From Mogibacterium sp. (GTDB taxonomy: Bacteria > Bacillota > Clostridia > Peptostreptococcales > Anaerovoracaceae): a stretch of DNA of 64,000 nt. Shown here piece after piece: positions 51,473 to 60,384 of the stretch; the stretch's first letter is position 1, and every line of letters begins with the position of its first letter. Under the pieces are notes generated by a model, which made no database searches, had not been told where the DNA came from, and saw nothing but the letters and a program-made list of their open reading frames with translations. Location of the stretch: the NCBI GenBank assembly GCA_017404265.1, contig JAFRCS010000016.1:159128-223127 (forward strand), read 5' to 3'. A program made the position numbers and the translations under genes.

Positions 51473-52181
51473 CCAGCAATGATGAAGGCTCGCAGCCAAG
51501 CGCGGTGGAGAGCGCGATGATATACTCAGCGCGCGCCCTGTTCATGTCTTTCTGACGCTGCTCGTACTGCTGTATGGTCCTCAGAGGGACGCCGCTTGCT
51601 TTTGCGAGCTGCGACTGACTCAGGCCGTTTCTCATTCGCATGGCCTTGAGAGCTGTATCGGATGATACAGCGGCGCTGCTGACTGCCGATACGATCTCCG
51701 GTACCGCTTCAAGCGCGTAGTTTCTGCCGTATTCCCTTATCTTCCTTGTTCTCTCATCCGCTCTGATATCAAGAGGAAGACTGTCGAGATATTCGAAACG
51801 CTTTCTGCTGTAATCGGAAATGAATCCTGCCGCGGAGAACGACTTCATGATGCGGCCAAAAGGAAGGCATGACTCCCATTGAGCGCGGGCAAGAGCATAT
51901 CCGCACCAGTACTCCGGGCTGAGGCTTGCGGTATGCCGCGGCGTGGCGCGCTCATATGCCAGTCCGCTGCGATCCAGAGTTTCATATGCAAGCTCGATAC
52001 CTGACATGCCGGCTGTGACGCTGACATCTCCCTTTTCAAAGAGAGAGGCGAGTCCGCAGGATACAAAGAGCTCCAGCATAACAGCAGGATCCTGGCGCAG
52101 GCTGTGCACCGCAAAGTCCAGCATGCGGCCCAGCGTTCGGGAGGCTCTTTCAAGAAGGATCTCATCATAGGCGCGGGTCAT
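51456..52181 (-). CDS. Xre-type HTH protein, probable antitoxin of the DUF3990 pair
   Basis: A 241-residue protein. The first 180 residues have no recognised domain: an N-terminal LDFAVHSLRQDPAVMLELFV, then MSGIELAYETLD. The C-terminal Xre HTH spans about 183-241 (GLSQSQLAKASGVPLRTIQQYE). ATG 52181 is chosen, with GGAGGTG upstream; it overlaps the DUF3990 gene by 17 bases, so the two are coupled. The upstream partner resembles an ADP-ribosyltransferase-fold toxin. A palindrome in the shared promoter fits autoregulation. The toxin-antitoxin role is inferred. Confidence 0.72.
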   Translation of the reverse strand: MTRAYDEILLERASRTLGRMLDFAVHSLRQDPAVMLELFVSCGLASLFEKGDVSVTAGMSGIELAYETLDRSGLAYERATPRHTASLSPEYWCGYALARAQWESCLPFGRIMKSFSAAGFISDYSRKRFEYLDSLPLDIRADERTRKIREYGRNYALEAVPEIVSAVSSAAVSSDTALKAMRMRNGLSQSQLAKASGVPLRTIQQYEQRQKDMNRARAEYIIALSTALGCEPSSLLEKKQG

Positions 52182-52818
52182 ACGGACGCACCTCCTGTTC
52201 GATAAGATCGGTGATGAAAAGACCATCTGCTGTTTTTCTCATGCTTTTGATCGCCCTGAGCTCACGGCTTCTCCTGGCAGGGAAGGACTCCTCCGCTGAA
52301 GCGTGGCTGTAGCCCGCAAAACTTACGCGGTCGAATGCGCGGTTGCTTTTCAGTACGAACTGCCTGTTGGAATCTCCGGACAGAGAATCACGGAGGTCCT
52401 GATACGAAAGATCGCCGTCGAGGAAGTCCTGCGCAAACATGAAGAGCCTGTTGTCGGCCCTGTACCCGATGATGCAGTCGCAGCCCTGATAATCGACGGA
52501 AAACCATTTGTTTATATACTCTCTGGCCCTGTGCGCCGTATCTGAAGACAGATCGAATTCGCGGAATGTCAGGAGCAGGCTGAGCCAGTGCAGAGGGTTG
52601 TACTGGGGACCGCAGAGATTGATGGTCATTAGCCTGTCGGTATCGATCGTATAAGCGGAGACGAATCCGTTCCGCTCTCTGCTCACGGCCCACTCGGCGG
52701 CATAACGGGAATAAGCGGTGCAATAGAAACCGAGGCCGAAATCATTGAAAGGACGGCCCGCGCCAAACACCGGTGTACGCACTATATGGTCTGATCCGTG
52801 GTATATCTTTCTCTCCAT
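52165..52818 (-). CDS. DUF3990 family protein, probable ADP-ribosyltransferase-like toxin
   Basis: A 217-residue soluble protein. The DUF3990 marks are IYHGSD (5-10), NDFGLGFYCT (25-34) and YQGCDCIIGYRADNRLFMF (about 110-130). The H-G-S and F-G-x-G-F-Y pattern is that of ART-fold toxins such as RES and related families, where His and Tyr bind NAD+. Whether it uses NAD+ is not shown. AGAGGG precedes the ATG. It is the first gene of a two-gene unit with the Xre protein, has its own promoter, and is oriented against its neighbours. Confidence 0.75.
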   Translation of the reverse strand: MERKIYHGSDHIVRTPVFGAGRPFNDFGLGFYCTAYSRYAAEWAVSRERNGFVSAYTIDTDRLMTINLCGPQYNPLHWLSLLLTFREFDLSSDTAHRAREYINKWFSVDYQGCDCIIGYRADNRLFMFAQDFLDGDLSYQDLRDSLSGDSNRQFVLKSNRAFDRVSFAGYSHASAEESFPARRSRELRAIKSMRKTADGLFITDLIEQEVRPYDPRL

Positions 52819-52846
52819 GAATCCCTCTTTCTTATCCTTTGTTTAG

Positions 52847-52875
52847 AGTATACTCCCACAGGAGTATGAATTCAA
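52847..52875 (-). promoter_or_regulatory. promoter of the DUF3990-Xre unit with operator-like palindrome
   Basis: On the minus strand TTGAAT (52875-52870), a 17-base spacer and TATACT (52852-52847). ATACTCC-CACA-GGAGTAT (52850-52867) fills the spacer and touches the -10, as expected for an autoregulating Xre repressor. Confidence 0.65.
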
Positions 52876-52894
52876 ACAAATTGGGCTCATCGCA

Positions 52895-52923
52895 TTTACC
52901 GTCCTGCTGACGGATGCTATAAT
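52895..52923 (+). promoter_or_regulatory. promoter of nagB-glmM-acyltransferase
   Basis: TTTACC, a 17-base spacer and TATAAT with extended TG-C. The nagB ATG is 66 bases downstream. Confidence 0.7.
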
Positions 52924-52988
52924 TCCCAAGGTTAGTATTAAAAAGCATCGGCAGACACAATATATGCCGATAACCGAAAGGAGAAAAC

Positions 52989-53780
52989 ATGAGAGTAGTA
53001 ATTCAGGACGATTATGACAAGATGTGTAAATGGGCAGCTGATTACATCGCTGACAAGATCAATTCGCATAAAGAAGACAGACCGTTCGTGCTTGGACTGC
53101 CTACGGGATCCTCGCCGATCGGTGTATATAAAGAACTCATAGCAAAGAACAAGGCCGGCAAGCTCTCGTTCAGGAATGTCGTTACATTCAACATGGACGA
53201 GTATCTCGGCCTTCCTCACGAGCATGACCAGAGCTACTGGTACTTCATGCACGACAATTTCTTCGACCACCTCGTGGACATGGATCCTGCGAACATCAAC
53301 ATCCTCAACGGCATGACCGATGATCCGGAAGGCGAGTGCGCAAGGTACGAGGAGAAGATCGCAAGCTACGGTGGCATCGATCTCTTCATGGGCGGCATCG
53401 GTGTTGACGGACATCTTGCATTCAACGAGCCTTTCACTTCACTTACATCCCGCACAGGCCTCAGAGACCTCACGACAGACACACGCATCGTGAATTCGAG
53501 ATTCTTCGGAAACGATCCTGAAGCAGTTCCTGCTCAGGCTCTGTCCGTAGGTATCGGAACTGTAACGGATGCGAAGGAAGTCCTGGTACTCATCAGCGGT
53601 CATAACAAGGCAAGAGCCATGGCAGCAGTAGTAGAGGGCGGAGTCAGCCAGAAGTGGACATGCAGTGCTCTTCAGATGCACAACGGCGCCATCATCGCCT
53701 GCGATGAAGAGGCCTGCGGCGAGCTGACAGTAGATACATATAAGTACTTCCTCGATATCGAGAAAAAGGAGAGACTGTAA
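52989..53780 (+). CDS. nagB: glucosamine-6-phosphate deaminase
   Basis: A 263-residue NagB. Active-site residues are D70 (FNMDEY), D140, H142 and E147 (GVDGHLAFNEP). GLPTGSSP binds phosphate. It converts glucosamine-6-phosphate to fructose-6-phosphate and ammonia, or the reverse when ammonia is high. GAAAGGAG precedes the ATG. The stop shares a base with the glmM start (TAATG). Paired with GlmM rather than NagA, it may favour supply of amino sugar for the wall. Confidence 0.95.
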   Translation: MRVVIQDDYDKMCKWAADYIADKINSHKEDRPFVLGLPTGSSPIGVYKELIAKNKAGKLSFRNVVTFNMDEYLGLPHEHDQSYWYFMHDNFFDHLVDMDPANINILNGMTDDPEGECARYEEKIASYGGIDLFMGGIGVDGHLAFNEPFTSLTSRTGLRDLTTDTRIVNSRFFGNDPEAVPAQALSVGIGTVTDAKEVLVLISGHNKARAMAAVVEGGVSQKWTCSALQMHNGAIIACDEEACGELTVDTYKYFLDIEKKERL

Positions 53781-55129
53781 TGGGTAAGTATTTCGGAACA
53801 GACGGCTTCCGCGGTGAAGCCAACAAGACACTTACATTCGATCACGCTATCAAGATCGGCCGTTATCTCGGCTGGTACTACGGCAAGAGGCTCGACCGCA
53901 AGGCAAAGATCGTTATCGGCAAGGATACGAGAAGATCCAGCTACATGTTTGAGTACGCTCTGTGCACGGGCCTCATGGCATCAGGCGCGGACGCCTACAT
54001 CATGCACGTAACGACGACACCATCGGTATCGTATATCGCAAGAGTTGACGACTTTGACTGCGGTATCATGATCTCGGCTTCTCACAACCCGTACTACGAC
54101 AACGGCATCAAGATCGTCAATAACAATGGCGAGAAGATGGATGAGGAGACTCTCCTCAAGATCGAGCAGTACATAGACGGAGAGATGGAAGTCCCTATGG
54201 CTGAGCGCGATGAGATCGGCCGCACGGTAGACTACATTTCCGGACGTAACCGCTACATCGGATATCTCATCTCGATGTCAAAGTTCAGTTTCAAGGACGT
54301 CAAGGTCGGACTCGACGTGGCTAACGGAGCCGCATGGCAGATAGCGAAGGGCGTATTCGACGCTCTCGGCGCCAAGACATATGTGATGAACGATGAGCCG
54401 GACGGCTACAACATCAACACCAACTGCGGCTCGACTCATATAGAGCATCTGCAGAAATTCGTCGTGGACAATGGTCTCGATGTGGGATTCGCTTATGACG
54501 GAGACGCCGACAGATGCCTCTGCGTTGATGAGAAGGGCAATGTGGTCACAGGCGATCACATCCTGTACATCTACGGAAAATATATGAAGGACAGGGGCAA
54601 ACTGCTCAACAACAAGGTTGTAACTACCGTAATGTCGAATTTTGGTCTCTACAAGGCACTTGATAAAGAGGGCATCGAGTACGAGCAGACCAAGGTCGGC
54701 GATAAGTATGTATACGAGAACATGGTCCAGAACGGCCATCGCATCGGCGGCGAGCAGAGCGGACATATCATCTTCACCAAGTACGCCACAACTGGCGACG
54801 GAATCCTGACATCCCTCAAGTTGATGGAGGCGATGCTGGCAAGAAAGAAGAAGATGAGCGAGCTGGCTGCTCCTGTAGTGTTCTATCCACAGGTGCTCAA
54901 GAACGTTAGAGTCAAGAGCAAGGAAGCCTGCATGAACGATCCTGACGTTCTGGCTGCTGACGCTGCGGCAAAGAAGGCGCTTGGGGACAAGGGCCGCACG
55001 CTGCTGAGAGAATCCGGCACAGAGCCTGTGGTCAGAGTCATGGCAGAGGCACCAACCGAAGAAGAATGTGAAAAGTACGTCGATCAGATCATCGACGCGA
55101 TTCGCGCAAAGGGACATCTGGTAGACTAG
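53780..55129 (+). CDS. glmM: phosphoglucosamine mutase
   Basis: A 449-residue alpha-D-phosphohexomutase. The phospho-acceptor is Ser101 in ISASHNPYYDNGIK. The metal loop is DGDADRC near 242-248, the sugar loop GGEQSGH and the phosphate loop RESGTEPVVRVM. It converts glucosamine-6-phosphate to glucosamine-1-phosphate for UDP-GlcNAc. Coupled by TAATG to nagB and followed 10 bases later by a hexapeptide acyltransferase. This wording is GlmM rather than PgcA or ManB. Confidence 0.93.
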   Translation: MGKYFGTDGFRGEANKTLTFDHAIKIGRYLGWYYGKRLDRKAKIVIGKDTRRSSYMFEYALCTGLMASGADAYIMHVTTTPSVSYIARVDDFDCGIMISASHNPYYDNGIKIVNNNGEKMDEETLLKIEQYIDGEMEVPMAERDEIGRTVDYISGRNRYIGYLISMSKFSFKDVKVGLDVANGAAWQIAKGVFDALGAKTYVMNDEPDGYNINTNCGSTHIEHLQKFVVDNGLDVGFAYDGDADRCLCVDEKGNVVTGDHILYIYGKYMKDRGKLLNNKVVTTVMSNFGLYKALDKEGIEYEQTKVGDKYVYENMVQNGHRIGGEQSGHIIFTKYATTGDGILTSLKLMEAMLARKKKMSELAAPVVFYPQVLKNVRVKSKEACMNDPDVLAADAAAKKALGDKGRTLLRESGTEPVVRVMAEAPTEEECEKYVDQIIDAIRAKGHLVD

Positions 55130-55138
55130 GAGGCGCGC

Positions 55139-55798
55139 ATGTATACGATCAAAGATTTATATGACCTTGACCATACTCTGGCCAAGGATTATCTCTCACA
55201 GTTCACATACCCTTGGGAAGCTCTGAAGGGCATCAAGGATTTCATCCTGCAGCTTGGCCCTACACTCGATTCTGAGGAATATGAAGAGGTGAGTGAGAAC
55301 GTATGGGTCCACAAGACCGCAAAGGTATTTCCGAGCGCATACCTCGGAGCACCTTGCATCATCGGTCCTGAGACGGAAGTCAGACACTGCGCTTTCGTAA
55401 GGGGCTCCGCTCTTGTAGGCAGCAAGTGTGTGGTAGGAAACTCGGTAGAACTTAAGAACGTGATCCTTTTCGATAACGTGCAGACTCCGCACTACAATTA
55501 TGTTGGCGACTCTATACTCGGACACTACAGCCACATGGGCGCCGGTTCCATAACATCGAACGTGAAAGCGGACAAGAAGCTCGTGGTCGTAAAGAACGGT
55601 ACCGAGAGGATCGAGACCGGCATAAAGAAATTCGGCGCGATGCTGGGAGACCATGTTGAAGTGGGCTGCAACGCTGTGCTCAATCCGGGCACGGTCATAG
55701 GCCGCAACTCAAATGTTTATCCGACATCCTGTGTCAGGGGTGTGGTTCCTGAAAACAGCATCTGGAAAAACAGCGGAGAAATCACAGACAAAAAATAA
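55139..55798 (+). CDS. left-handed beta-helix acyltransferase, GlmU C-terminal-like
   Basis: A 219-residue protein with hexapeptide repeats from about residue 60 (APCIIGPETEVRHCAFVRGSA, then VGNSVELKNVILFDN). The His/Tyr/Asn stretch HYNYVGDSILGHYSHMGAGS is like the GlcN-1-P acetyltransferase active site of GlmU. The nucleotidyltransferase half of GlmU is absent. Its place after glmM suggests that it acetylates glucosamine-1-phosphate; uridylylation would need another enzyme. AGGAGG precedes the ATG. Confidence 0.8.
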   Translation: MYTIKDLYDLDHTLAKDYLSQFTYPWEALKGIKDFILQLGPTLDSEEYEEVSENVWVHKTAKVFPSAYLGAPCIIGPETEVRHCAFVRGSALVGSKCVVGNSVELKNVILFDNVQTPHYNYVGDSILGHYSHMGAGSITSNVKADKKLVVVKNGTERIETGIKKFGAMLGDHVEVGCNAVLNPGTVIGRNSNVYPTSCVRGVVPENSIWKNSGEITDKK

Positions 55799-55806
55799 AA
55801 AAGAAA

Positions 55807-55851
55807 GCCGGCGCGCAGATAGTTTACTGTCACGGATGCGCCGGCCTTTTT
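55807..55851 (+). terminator. terminator after the amino-sugar operon
   Basis: GCCGGCGC (55807-55814) pairs with GCGCCGGC (55838-55845) around a 23-base loop, followed by C and five T. Confidence 0.8.
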
Positions 55852-55854
55852 ATG

Positions 55855-55863
55855 TGGTATAAT
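55855..55863 (+). promoter_or_regulatory. extended -10 of pyk
   Basis: TG-G-TATAAT, 43 bases before the pyk ATG and right after the terminator, leaving no room for a -35 outside the hairpin. Confidence 0.5.
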
Positions 55864-55905
55864 TTTTGCATAGCAACAGGCGTCGGTCGACAAGAGGGTG
55901 GTGTT

Positions 55906-57336
55906 ATGAGAAAGACAAAAATAGTATGCACGATGGGTCCAAGAGAACAGGACGATGCCGTGCTCGCAGAATTAGTCAAGGAGATGGATGTTGCGAGATT
56001 CAACTTCTCACACGGGACATACAAAAGCCATCTTGAAATGCTTATGCGCGTAAGGAGCTTCTCTGAGAAGGCAGGCAGGCCGGTCGCGACGCTCCTTGAT
56101 ACAAAGGGTCCGGAGATCCGTACAGGATTGCTGAAAGACCATAAGCCTGTCAGGCTTGAGAAGGGCAGCGAGACCGTCATTTCTCATTATCCGGATCCTG
56201 CCGATGAAGGCAGCGCTGAACATATCTATGTGACCTATCCGGACATGGCGAAAGACCTTTCGGCCGGAGATACGGTGCTCATTGACGACGGTGCGATAGA
56301 ACTCAGGGTAGAGGCAGTTGACGGAAACGATCTGAGATGCAAAGTCATTACAGGCGGGGTCCTTTCCGAACGGAAGGGTGTCAATCTGCCCGGGATCAAG
56401 GTTGGTCTGCCGGACATTACCGAAAAGGACTACGCAGACATTGAATTCGGACTTGAAAACGGTTTTGATTTCATCGCCGCGTCATTTGTCAGAAACGCAG
56501 AGACCATAAACAAAATACGCAAGCTTGCGGAAGAAAAGAAATCGGGCATTAAGATAATAGCCAAGATCGAGTCCGGTGAAGGCATCGATAACCTGGAGGA
56601 GATCATAGATGCGGCTGACGGAGTCATGGTAGCCCGTGGAGATCTCGGAGTTGAAGTTGAAGCGAAAAGGATACCTCAGCTTCAGCGCGAGATGATACAG
56701 AAGTGCAATGAAAAGGGCAAGATAGTCATCACGGCGACTCAGATGCTCGACTCCATGATGAGAAATCCAAGACCGACCAGAGCTGAGGTCACGGACGTAG
56801 CTAATGCTGTATATGAAGGATCTGACGCGGTAATGCTCTCGGGCGAGACCGCAAGCGGCGATTATCCGGTAGAGGCTCTACGTATGATGTCGTCGATCGC
56901 CGAATACACGGAGCAGTTTGTTTCCTCTGACATCAGCATGGCGGAAGCCGGCAGCGACGGCGTTACAGTATCGAGCACTACCTGCAAGGCTGCAGTGGCA
57001 GCAGCACAGGAGCTTGGCGCAAAGGCAATACTTGCGCCTACAACGTCCGGAGCTACGGTCCTTTCAGTATCAAAGTGCAGACCTGTCTCGGATATCTACG
57101 CGTTTTCACCGGTGCCGATGGTGGTCAGACAGATGATGCTTCTCTGGGGAGTAAGGCCGATGCTTGCAGAAAGAGCTCACTCCACTGACGAGCTCATGGA
57201 AGACTGCCTGGATCTCATGCATGAAGCCGGCGTAACCGAAGAAGGGGATGTACTTGTGTTCATTGCCGGTGTCGTAAGCGGAAGACACAGCTATCAAAGG
57301 TCGGAAACCAACACAATGAAGATAATAAGAATATGA
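55906..57336 (+). CDS. pyk: pyruvate kinase
   Basis: A 476-residue pyruvate kinase. MRKTKIVCTMGP and the catalytic IIAKIESGEGIDNLEEI with MVARGDLGVE are standard. It lacks the extra C-terminal PEP-utiliser domain found in some Firmicutes. ATG 55906 is chosen because the -10 at 55858 lies downstream of the earlier in-frame ATG 55852; GAGGGTGG is the likely ribosome site. It makes ATP and pyruvate from PEP. Monocistronic, with a terminator after it. Confidence 0.95.
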   Translation: MRKTKIVCTMGPREQDDAVLAELVKEMDVARFNFSHGTYKSHLEMLMRVRSFSEKAGRPVATLLDTKGPEIRTGLLKDHKPVRLEKGSETVISHYPDPADEGSAEHIYVTYPDMAKDLSAGDTVLIDDGAIELRVEAVDGNDLRCKVITGGVLSERKGVNLPGIKVGLPDITEKDYADIEFGLENGFDFIAASFVRNAETINKIRKLAEEKKSGIKIIAKIESGEGIDNLEEIIDAADGVMVARGDLGVEVEAKRIPQLQREMIQKCNEKGKIVITATQMLDSMMRNPRPTRAEVTDVANAVYEGSDAVMLSGETASGDYPVEALRMMSSIAEYTEQFVSSDISMAEAGSDGVTVSSTTCKAAVAAAQELGAKAILAPTTSGATVLSVSKCRPVSDIYAFSPVPMVVRQMMLLWGVRPMLAERAHSTDELMEDCLDLMHEAGVTEEGDVLVFIAGVVSGRHSYQRSETNTMKIIRI

Positions 57337-57347
57337 AAATAGTATCG

Positions 57348-57378
57348 CGGCCGTTCAAAAAGGACGGCCGTATTTATT
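57348..57378 (+). terminator. terminator after pyk
   Basis: CGGCCGT-N9-ACGGCCG followed by TATTTATT. Confidence 0.8.
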
Positions 57379-57405
57379 GAAGTGAATTATTGCTGATGAT
57401 AAAAT
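57377..57405 (+). promoter_or_regulatory. promoter of the CofE-like gene
   Basis: TTGAAG, a 17-base spacer and TAAAAT, 75 bases before ATG 57480. Confidence 0.6.
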
Positions 57406-57479
57406 AGTACGGTCATAAAAATTCAATGAACACTACACTTTTGAGCAAAGAGCAACGAAGGGTGAGAAGGGAAGACAAA

Positions 57480-58685
57480 ATGAGTACAGAAAGAAAGATT
57501 GGAACAGTTTCGCGCGGTATCAGATGCCCTATTTTCCGTGAAGGCGATGACCTCGCGGCAGTTGTCGTAAACAGCGTGCTTGAGGCAGCGGCCTCTGATG
57601 ATGGATTCGATGTCAGAGACAGGGATATCGTATGCATCACAGAGTCCGTCGTTGCGAGATGCCAGGGCAATTACGCGAGCGTAGATGATATAGCAGCCGA
57701 CGTAAAGGCTAAGCTCGGCGGAGAGACGGTAGGAGTCATATGGCCGATCCTTTCAAGAAACAGATTTGCCATCTGCCTCAGAGGCATCTCCAAGGGAGCT
57801 AAAAAAGTAGTCCTGATGCTCAGCTATCCGTCTGATGAGGTAGGAAACGCTCTCCTTACCATGGATCAGATAGATGAGTCGGGAATAAACCCGTACAGCG
57901 ATGTGCTGACAGAGGCGAAATACAGAGAACTCTTCGGAGAGAACAGACATCAGTTTACCGGAGTAGACTACGTTTCGTACTACGGCGACATCATCAGGGC
58001 AGCCGGAGCTGAACCTGAGATCATCTTCGCGAACCATGCGGAGGAGATCCTCAATTATACAAAGAATGTGATCAACTGCGACATCCATACACGCGCCCGC
58101 ACCAAGAGGATACTCAAATCCAAGGGCGGCAATGTATACGGCATGGATGAGATACTGAACGCACCTGTAAACGGCAGCGGATACAATGCCCAGTATGGGC
58201 TTCTCGGCTCAAACAAGGCAACGGAAGACACCGTCAAGCTCTTCCCTAGAGACGCTCAGCCGCTGGTAGAGGAGATCCAGGCGAAGATGAAGGAAAAGAC
58301 CGGCAAGCACGTAGAAGTAATGGTCTACGGCGACGGAGCTTTCAAGGATCCTGTCGGAAAGATCTGGGAGCTCGCTGATCCTGTCGTATCCCCGTTCTAT
58401 ACATCCGGCCTTGAAGGCACACCAAATGAGCTCAAACTCAAGTATCTGGCTGACAACGATTATTCCAACCTCTCCGGAGAAGAACTCCGCGAAGCCATCA
58501 GCAAAGCTATCAAGGACAAACCGCAGGAGAGCCTTGTCGGCAACATGGTGTCCGAAGGCACTACACCTAGACGTCTGACAGACCTGATCGGATCGCTCTG
58601 CGACCTGACATCCGGCTCCGGCGACAAGGGCACACCGGTAGTCTACATCCAGGGCTACTTCGACAACTACACGACAGGCAAGTAA
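57480..58685 (+). CDS. coenzyme F420-0:L-glutamate ligase-like protein
   Basis: A 401-residue protein with the F420_ligase (CofE/FbiB) domain. Its marks are ITESVVARCQGNYA near the start, the IWPILSRNRFAICLRGIAKGA-like stretch near 85-105 and VMVYGDGAFKDPVGKIWELADP (about 285-305). CofE adds glutamates to F420-0. No cofC, cofD or cofGH is in the window, and most Clostridia lack F420, so this group probably acts on another substrate. ATG 57480 has AAGGGAAG upstream; ATG 57426 lacks a ribosome site. gltX follows after 19 bases. Confidence 0.8.
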   Translation: MSTERKIGTVSRGIRCPIFREGDDLAAVVVNSVLEAAASDDGFDVRDRDIVCITESVVARCQGNYASVDDIAADVKAKLGGETVGVIWPILSRNRFAICLRGISKGAKKVVLMLSYPSDEVGNALLTMDQIDESGINPYSDVLTEAKYRELFGENRHQFTGVDYVSYYGDIIRAAGAEPEIIFANHAEEILNYTKNVINCDIHTRARTKRILKSKGGNVYGMDEILNAPVNGSGYNAQYGLLGSNKATEDTVKLFPRDAQPLVEEIQAKMKEKTGKHVEVMVYGDGAFKDPVGKIWELADPVVSPFYTSGLEGTPNELKLKYLADNDYSNLSGEELREAISKAIKDKPQESLVGNMVSEGTTPRRLTDLIGSLCDLTSGSGDKGTPVVYIQGYFDNYTTGK

Positions 58686-58704
58686 GACCAACGATCGGAG
58701 ACAA

Positions 58705-60372
58705 ATGAACTATAAAGAACTAAGCGAACTCATATATCCGTCGCTCGCACACACTCCCGAAGAGTATGAAGATATGTATCCTCCAAGAGATCTGCCTGAA
58801 GGCGCTCTTGTTACAAGGCTGGGACCGAGCCCGACGGGATTCATACACCTGGGCAATCTCTATGGGGCATTCGTTGATGAGAGACTGGCTCATCAGAGCG
58901 GCGGAGTCTTCTTTCTGAGGATCGAGGATACCGATGACAAGCGCTACGTTGAGAACGCTGTAGAAACTATCATAGGCTCTCTCGACTTCTTTGACATACG
59001 CTTCGATGAAGGCGTGACGGAGAACGGAGACATAGGCGAATACGGAGATTACACACAGAGCCATAGGGGAGAGATTTACAGGACTTTTGCGAAGGCGCTC
59101 ATTTCACAGGGCATGGCTTATCCGTGTTTCCTTAGCGAAGAGGAGATCACAGCCATCAGGGAAGAACAGGAAGCGCAGAAGCTTGCGCCGGGGATCTACG
59201 CCGGCTGGTCAAAGTACAGAGACTGGGACAAGGATGAGGCTGTCGAGGCTGAAGTCGTCTCAAAGATAAATACCGGCGAGCCATTCGTCATAAGACTCAG
59301 ATCAAAAGGGGTTCCGAACGCCTCAGCTGAAGAGACCGCAAGGCACACGGTGAACGACGCTATACGAGGCGAACTCTCGGTACCTGATAATTTCCTCGAC
59401 GTAGTCATTATCAAGCAGACGGGCATTCCGACTTACCACTTTGCTCATGTGGTGGACGACCATCTCATGCGCACGACCCATGTGATCAGGGGCGAAGAGT
59501 GGCTGCCTTCACTGCCGATACATGTAGAACTTTTTGAGGATCTGGGCTGGGAGCTGCCTGTGTATTGTCACACCGCCCAGCTCATGAAGATTGGCGAGGA
59601 CGGCAACAAGAGAAAACTCTCCAAGCGTAAGGACCCGGAGCTCTCTCTCGACTTCTACCGCAAAGAAGGCTATCACCCTGCAGCAGTCAGAGAATACCTG
59701 CTTACCATCCTCAATTCGAATTATGAGGAGTGGAGAATAGAGAACCCGGACGCACCGGCAGAGGAGTTTAAATTCACAACAGAGAAAATGTCTTCGAGCG
59801 GAGCGCTCTTTGACCTCGACAAACTGAATGATGTCAGCAAAAACACTCTGCTGCATATCGACGCGAGGGATCTTGCGGAATGGCTCAGGTCGTGGTCTGA
59901 TGAATTCGCGCCTGAGTACGGCTATGTGTTCAAAGACATGGATCTCCTCGCTGAAATACTCGATCTTGGCAGGCATGATGCCCGCCCGAGGGCAGACCTG
60001 GTTTACGCGAAGCAGATCATGGATTTCATCGGGTATTTCTTTGACGAAGCTTTCGAGATAAAGGATGAATATCCTGCAGAGGCCGCAGCTGACGCAGCGG
60101 AGATCCTTAAAGAATACCTTGCTTCATACGACCACTCCGACGACAACGAGCAGTGGTTCGGTAAGATCAGAGAGATAGCGGTGAAGCTCGGGTACGCGGC
60201 AAAGCCTAAGGATTATAAAAAGAACCCGGATGATTACAAGGGGCACGTGGGACACGTCAGCACAGTCATCAGAATAGCGCTCATGGGGCGCGCGCAGTCA
60301 CCGGATGTCTGGGCTATCCAGCAGATAATGGGTGAAGAGAAAGTGCGCGCGCGTCTGGAAGCGGCGCTGTAA
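58705..60372 (+). CDS. gltX: glutamyl-tRNA synthetase
   Basis: A 555-residue class I synthetase. The HIGH motif is in PSPTGFIHLG (41-50) and the KMSKS motif is KLSKRKD near 308-314. An N-terminal extension of about 35 residues precedes the Rossmann fold. The C-terminal anticodon domain ends with QSPDVWAIQQIMG. It charges tRNA(Glu), or both Glu and Gln tRNAs if the organism uses GatCAB. CGGAG precedes the ATG. It is cotranscribed with the CofE-like gene and the nucleotidyltransferase. Confidence 0.93.
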   Translation: MNYKELSELIYPSLAHTPEEYEDMYPPRDLPEGALVTRLGPSPTGFIHLGNLYGAFVDERLAHQSGGVFFLRIEDTDDKRYVENAVETIIGSLDFFDIRFDEGVTENGDIGEYGDYTQSHRGEIYRTFAKALISQGMAYPCFLSEEEITAIREEQEAQKLAPGIYAGWSKYRDWDKDEAVEAEVVSKINTGEPFVIRLRSKGVPNASAEETARHTVNDAIRGELSVPDNFLDVVIIKQTGIPTYHFAHVVDDHLMRTTHVIRGEEWLPSLPIHVELFEDLGWELPVYCHTAQLMKIGEDGNKRKLSKRKDPELSLDFYRKEGYHPAAVREYLLTILNSNYEEWRIENPDAPAEEFKFTTEKMSSSGALFDLDKLNDVSKNTLLHIDARDLAEWLRSWSDEFAPEYGYVFKDMDLLAEILDLGRHDARPRADLVYAKQIMDFIGYFFDEAFEIKDEYPAEAAADAAEILKEYLASYDHSDDNEQWFGKIREIAVKLGYAAKPKDYKKNPDDYKGHVGHVSTVIRIALMGRAQSPDVWAIQQIMGEEKVRARLEAAL

Positions 60373-60384
60373 AAGGAGGAATCA

